64,000 nt of DNA from Pseudoduganella flava (GTDB lineage: Bacteria > Pseudomonadota > Gammaproteobacteria > Burkholderiales > Burkholderiaceae_D), in the NCBI RefSeq assembly GCF_007830495.1, contig NZ_VLKW01000013.1, forward strand, positions 124,001-188,000. The letters are read 5' to 3'. Below are positions 60,482-64,000 of this stretch, one piece after another (within the stretch, counting starts at the first letter, position 1; each line of letters begins with the position of its first letter). The notes under the pieces were generated by a model that was not told the origin of the DNA, did not search any database, and worked only from the letters and a program-made list of their open reading frames with translations. Both the position numbers and the translations under genes were made by a program.

Positions 60482-61261
60482 TCAGTCCGCGACGCGGAAC
60501 TCGATGCGGCGGTTGCGGGCGCGCCCGTCCGCCGTCGCATTGTCGGCAACGGGCCGGTCCGGGCCCTGGCCGGACACGGTGATCATCGCCGGATCGATCG
60601 CCTTGCCGGCCAGGTAGGTGCGCACCGCTTCGGCGCGCGCCAGCGACAGCGCCAGGTTGCTCTCGCGCAGGCCGGTGTTGTCCGTATGGCCGATCACCTC
60701 GACCTTCTTGCCCTTCACCTTCAACAGCGCGGCTGCCATCTCGTCCAGGATCTGCATGCCGGACGGCCGGATCAGCGCCTGCCCGCTTTCGAACTCAATG
60801 ATGCGCCTGGCCAGTGCCGCATCGAGCAGGTTCTGCTCCGCGGCGCTGACGCGCAGCGCGTTCTTGACGACGTAGGTGGGGTTCAGGCTGGACGCGATAT
60901 CGCTGGCGATCTGCTGCCGCTGCGCCTCGTTGGCCACTTCGCCCTGCACCGTCACGGCGTTGCCGTCGACCTTCAGCTGGCCCTTGCTGATCAGCTTCAG
61001 GTTCCCGTTGATCAGCTTCTGCACGTAGCCGTTCCAGTTCGGCGGCAGCACCACGTTGCCGATCGCGATCTGGTCGACAACGCGATCGAAGCCATACAGC
61101 TCGCGCACGCGCGCCAGCATCGCCGCCTTGCTGGCCTCGTCCGGCACGGTGCCGCTGACGAGCACCTGGCCCGGCATCGGCGTCACCGGTGCCGGCACCT
61201 GCGCGGCGGCGCCGGCGGCAGCGCACACCAGCAACAGCATCCCCATGGGTTTGGTTTGCAT
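60482..61261 (-). CDS. BON/OmpA-domain protein of the T6SS cluster (TagL-like)
   Basis: A 259-residue periplasmic protein. The signal peptide ends near GAAAQ. Two BON-like repeats follow (VSGTVPDEASKAAMLARVRELYG; VTVQGEVANEAQRQQIASDIASSL). The C-terminal OmpA peptidoglycan-binding domain has GHTDNTGLRESNLALSLARAEAV and ARNRRIEFRV. It probably anchors the secretion complex to the cell wall in place of an OmpA extension on TssL. It converges with tssL, 12 bases apart. Confidence 0.88.
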   Translation of the reverse strand: MQTKPMGMLLLVCAAAGAAAQVPAPVTPMPGQVLVSGTVPDEASKAAMLARVRELYGFDRVVDQIAIGNVVLPPNWNGYVQKLINGNLKLISKGQLKVDGNAVTVQGEVANEAQRQQIASDIASSLNPTYVVKNALRVSAAEQNLLDAALARRIIEFESGQALIRPSGMQILDEMAAALLKVKGKKVEVIGHTDNTGLRESNLALSLARAEAVRTYLAGKAIDPAMITVSGQGPDRPVADNATADGRARNRRIEFRVAD

Positions 61262-61273
61262 CGTCGTCTCCGC

Positions 61274-62242
61274 TCAGGCAAAGGTCTCGTTGAACATCGC
61301 GCGGGCGCCGGCCAGCGACAGGCCGTCCTGCGCCAGGCAGGCGGACAGCCGCTGCGCCGCGTGGTCGTTGATGATCATGTCGTCGACCCACGCCGTCTCG
61401 TCGAACGCGATCAGCTGCGCGCCGGCCGTTTCGGGATCGATAATCGCGTGCAGCGCGGCCGGGGTGGCGCCGGAAAAGCCGACCACGAGCATCGTCTGGC
61501 CGTCGATCTCCGCCACGAACAGGGCCAGCTCGATCTCCAGCCGGTCCAGGAACGGTGCGATCAGCGCCAGCCAGAACGCGGCGACCTGGGCGCGCGCATG
61601 CTCGTCGCGCGGCAGCGGCAGCACGAGGCTGCGGTCCAGTCGCGTGCTGCCGGTCCACTGGAACGGCTGCAGCAGCAGGCCGATGCCGAGCACGATGCCG
61701 CGCACGCAGTAGCGCCGGCCGCCCTGCGCCAGCAGCGCTTCCAATGCCGCCATGTCGGTGGCGGCGGCGAAGCGCTCTAGCGCGGCCGCATGACCGTCGC
61801 AGCCGGCATCGGCATCGAGCACCGCGCGGCCCAGCGCCTGCAGCGGCGCCGCCGGTTCCGGCGCGTTCAGTGCGTCGTCCGCCAGTGCGCCCAGGCGCAG
61901 CCACAGCGGCGTGAGCGCGAGGGGGCTGACGGCGATGAAGGTGTCCGGCTGGGGCACGTCCAGCGTGCCGACGGCGATGAACGGGAAGCGCCGGCCCGAT
62001 TGATCGTTGCTGGCGGCGAGATGGCCGGCCACCGCCACGCGGCTCTGCGGGCCGACGAACGCGAAGTGCAGCGGCTGCGCCGCATCGTAGTGCTGCTTCC
62101 AGCGGGGATTGGTCGTCAGCTGGTTCATCATGCCGGCCAGCCATTCGTCGAGCAGGCCGGTGAGTTCATGCTGCGCGCCGCCCTTGACGAAGTCGGAACG
62201 GGCCGGCAGCTTGCCGAAATAGCCGATTTGGAACGTGGTCAT
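61274..62242 (-). CDS. tagF: Type VI secretion-associated protein TagF
   Basis: A 322-residue cytoplasmic protein of the TagF (ImpM) family. The N-terminal block reads FQIGYFGKLPARSDFVK, and HFAFVGPQSRVAVAGHLAASNDQSGRRFPFIAVG is the conserved core. TagF proteins hold T6SS assembly in check post-translationally in Pseudomonas and Serratia. It overlaps the tssM stop (TGATG), as in other clusters. Confidence 0.92.
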   Translation of the reverse strand: MTTFQIGYFGKLPARSDFVKGGAQHELTGLLDEWLAGMMNQLTTNPRWKQHYDAAQPLHFAFVGPQSRVAVAGHLAASNDQSGRRFPFIAVGTLDVPQPDTFIAVSPLALTPLWLRLGALADDALNAPEPAAPLQALGRAVLDADAGCDGHAAALERFAAATDMAALEALLAQGGRRYCVRGIVLGIGLLLQPFQWTGSTRLDRSLVLPLPRDEHARAQVAAFWLALIAPFLDRLEIELALFVAEIDGQTMLVVGFSGATPAALHAIIDPETAGAQLIAFDETAWVDDMIINDHAAQRLSACLAQDGLSLAGARAMFNETFA

Positions 62243-64000
62243 CACAGGGCTCCTCCCGCGGTCGCGGGCGCTGGGGGTGTCGTCGATGTCTGCAGCGGCG
62301 CCGCGGCGCCGACGATGGTTTCGGGCAGCTGCATGCCGCCGTATCCGGGAGTGGGCGACGCGGACTGGCTGGTGACGGCCGCGCTGCTCGTGATGCGCAG
62401 GTCGACGGCGACGCTGACGCCGCCGGCGCTCCAGCGCAGCTCGTGCACGCCGCCTTCCTTGCGCTGCTTCTGCGCCGCGTCGATCATCCGCTTCAGGCCG
62501 AACTCGCCGGGCTCGTTGAACAGTTCGACGGTGCGGCCGTCGAACGTGACGGCCGTGATGCGCGCGCCGGGCGCGCCCTGCGTAGCCGGATGCACCATGC
62601 TGTACCACTGCGGCGGCGTGTTCCGGTAGCGCATCTGCTGGCCGTCGATCTCCACGGTGAATTCGGTGGTGCCGGGCGCGGGGTTCGGCAGCAGCTGGAA
62701 CATCGTCTGCGCCGTCGACGGTTGCACGCCCCCTGCCCCGGCCGCCGCGATCCACGCGGGGAAGCGGCCCACCGCCTGCGGCTGCAGCGTGATGCCCATG
62801 TCGGCCCACGTGCGCGGCGCGAGCACGTCGCCACGCCGCACAACCAATGGGCCCATCGACGTGGTGACGAACTTCGCCACCAGGCCGTCCGGCCCGAAGA
62901 ACTGCGCGATCTCCGCCTGCGTGGCCTCGATGCGGGCGGATTCGGCGAACGGGTACTTGTTCGCCAGCGTGCGGCTGAACGGCTCGTACACCTGCGCCAG
63001 CCACGTCTTGTTGATCTCCGCCTCGGCCGGTTTGACGATGACGGCGAACGTCTGCATCAGCGGGCGCACCAGCAGCGGCCGCACGGCCTGCTTCTGCGTG
63101 TCGCTGATCCCGTTCAGCATCTGCTCGTCGACGAAGCGCAGCGCGTCGGCCAGTTCGGAGCCGCTGCCCTCCAGCGTCTGCTGCATGAACTGCTTGGCGC
63201 CGGGGCCCGGATCGCCCTGGTTCTTCAGCTGGTTCAGGCGTCTGCGCAGGCGCGACAGCGTGTCGAGATAGGAGCGCAGCAGCGAGGCATCCTTCTCGTT
63301 CGTGCCGACGATGCGGGCAATGGGCGCGAACTCGCGGCCGATCGGCCCCATCGCCTTGTCGGGGCCACCACTGAAGCCGCCGCCGTCCAGCTGGATGTTG
63401 ACGTTCACGCTGCCACCGACGGGCGACGGCGCGCGCCGCAGCACGTGCATCTTGATCCAGTTGACGAAGCCGGCGCGCGCCTCCTTCATCTGCGCGTTCA
63501 GCGCGCCGGGATTGTCCCACGCCGTCTGCGCGTTGATGGTGGTGAGGATCTTCGCGATCGGCGACGCCTGCGGATCGCCCAGCCGGTTCATCGCCGCGAC
63601 AGCGCCGTTGAAGCCGTTCATGTCGGCGATCGCGATGCCCTGCACGAACTTCTGCCATTCGCGCGTGTAGTCGGCCTTGTACATGGCGACCAGGTTCTTC
63701 TGGATCTGCTCCGGGCTGCCCTCCAGCGTCAGGTCGTCGCGGCTGGCCGTCTTCAGCACCCAGTCGGTGCTTTGCAGCTCCTTCGCCGACGCCTCGCGGA
63801 TCGCGGCGGCCACGTAGCCGTCCCACGCTTCGCGGGTGAAGGTGCCGGCCACCGCGTGGCTGCCCTGCACCAGTGCGGCGTCCTGCTCGCCGACGATGCG
63901 GCCCACCGTCATCGCCGGATAGCGGGTGGCGGCGCGCGCGCGGATCTCGGCGTACACGCGGTCGCGCGCCGGCATGCCGCGCACCACGCGGCGCAGGTTC
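62242..64000 (-). CDS. tssM: Type VI membrane-complex protein TssM (IcmF), C-terminal part
   Basis: About 586 residues of the C-terminal periplasmic part of TssM. The frame stays open to the window edge, so the N-terminus and membrane/NTPase domain lie outside. The sequence shows the IcmF C-terminal layout: long helical region, then YEPFSRTLANKYPFAESARIEATQAEIAQFFGPDG, VEIDGQQMRYRNTPPQW and a final beta domain that contacts TssJ. It ends overlapping tagF. Confidence 0.92.
   Translation of the reverse strand, partial: NLRRVVRGMPARDRVYAEIRARAATRYPAMTVGRIVGEQDAALVQGSHAVAGTFTREAWDGYVAAAIREASAKELQSTDWVLKTASRDDLTLEGSPEQIQKNLVAMYKADYTREWQKFVQGIAIADMNGFNGAVAAMNRLGDPQASPIAKILTTINAQTAWDNPGALNAQMKEARAGFVNWIKMHVLRRAPSPVGGSVNVNIQLDGGGFSGGPDKAMGPIGREFAPIARIVGTNEKDASLLRSYLDTLSRLRRRLNQLKNQGDPGPGAKQFMQQTLEGSGSELADALRFVDEQMLNGISDTQKQAVRPLLVRPLMQTFAVIVKPAEAEINKTWLAQVYEPFSRTLANKYPFAESARIEATQAEIAQFFGPDGLVAKFVTTSMGPLVVRRGDVLAPRTWADMGITLQPQAVGRFPAWIAAAGAGGVQPSTAQTMFQLLPNPAPGTTEFTVEIDGQQMRYRNTPPQWYSMVHPATQGAPGARITAVTFDGRTVELFNEPGEFGLKRMIDAAQKQRKEGGVHELRWSAGGVSVAVDLRITSSAAVTSQSASPTPGYGGMQLPETIVGAAAPLQTSTTPPAPATAGGAL

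Overview
The window reads as high-GC chromosomal DNA from a betaproteobacterium, most likely Oxalobacteraceae (Massilia/Duganella-like). This rests on the housekeeping gene order (rpsO-pnp, leuA-pssA, ilvBNC, iscR-iscS-iscU-iscA-hscB-hscA-fdx-iscX), the ECF sigma/DUF3619/DUF3106/RDD cluster, and short palindromic repeats of the type scattered through such genomes. No rRNA, tRNA, CRISPR array, insertion sequence or prophage was seen. The family assignment is inference from gene content.

Layout. 1-7742 (minus) is a tightly overlapping operon of at least seven genes: a MoxR AAA+ ATPase, a probable beta-propeller (bpX-like) partner, a VWA protein carrying a zinc-metallopeptidase motif, a small unknown, a PaaK/CapK-like AMP-forming ligase, a NadR-like NMN adenylyltransferase/ribosylnicotinamide kinase, and a membrane coiled-coil protein cut by the window edge. 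It resembles MoxR-vWA-propeller 'ternary' systems but carries unusual adenylate- and NAD-related enzymes. 7819-13816 holds pnp, rpsO, a BamE/SmpA-like lipoprotein, leuA and pssA. 13817-18612 holds a SIMPL protein, a PafA-like phosphatase and a hybrid histidine kinase. 18613-22656 is the branched-chain amino acid block (ilvB, ilvN, ilvC) with a long structured ilvB leader. 22657-25308 is an ECF sigma operon followed by an HNH protein. 25459-33798 is the Isc iron-sulfur operon under a near-consensus IscR site, with a methyltransferase, threonine aldolase and pseudouridine synthase overlapping its 3' end. 33895-42734 holds a UDG-like protein lacking the catalytic Asp motif, a small Cys-rich protein, a MacAB-like ABC exporter, a periplasmic-sensing diguanylate cyclase, maiA and chaC. 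42731-51492 holds a PA0069-type radical SAM gene behind an SOS box, a DUF2760/Hsp70/Hsp70-DUF3731 operon, a DTW-domain tRNA modification enzyme and a chemoreceptor.

51573-64000 is a type VI secretion cluster. On the minus strand run lipoprotein-tssB-tssC-hcp-tssE-tssH-tssA. Divergently lie tssJ-(20-codon ORF)-tssL, followed on the minus strand by an OmpA/BON protein, tagF and tssM (cut by the edge). tssK, tssF, tssG and vgrG are not in the window. The divergent promoter between the lipoprotein and tssJ holds two 14-bp palindromes, TTGCGT-N2-ACGCAA, placed so that each would sit near -41 of one promoter and near -71 of the other. This is the geometry of a CRP/FNR-family activator.

The strongest points for follow-up are the seven-gene MoxR/VWA/ligase/NadR operon, the symmetric T6SS control region, the SOS box on the radical SAM gene, the ilvB leader fold and the UDG homologue with an altered active site.
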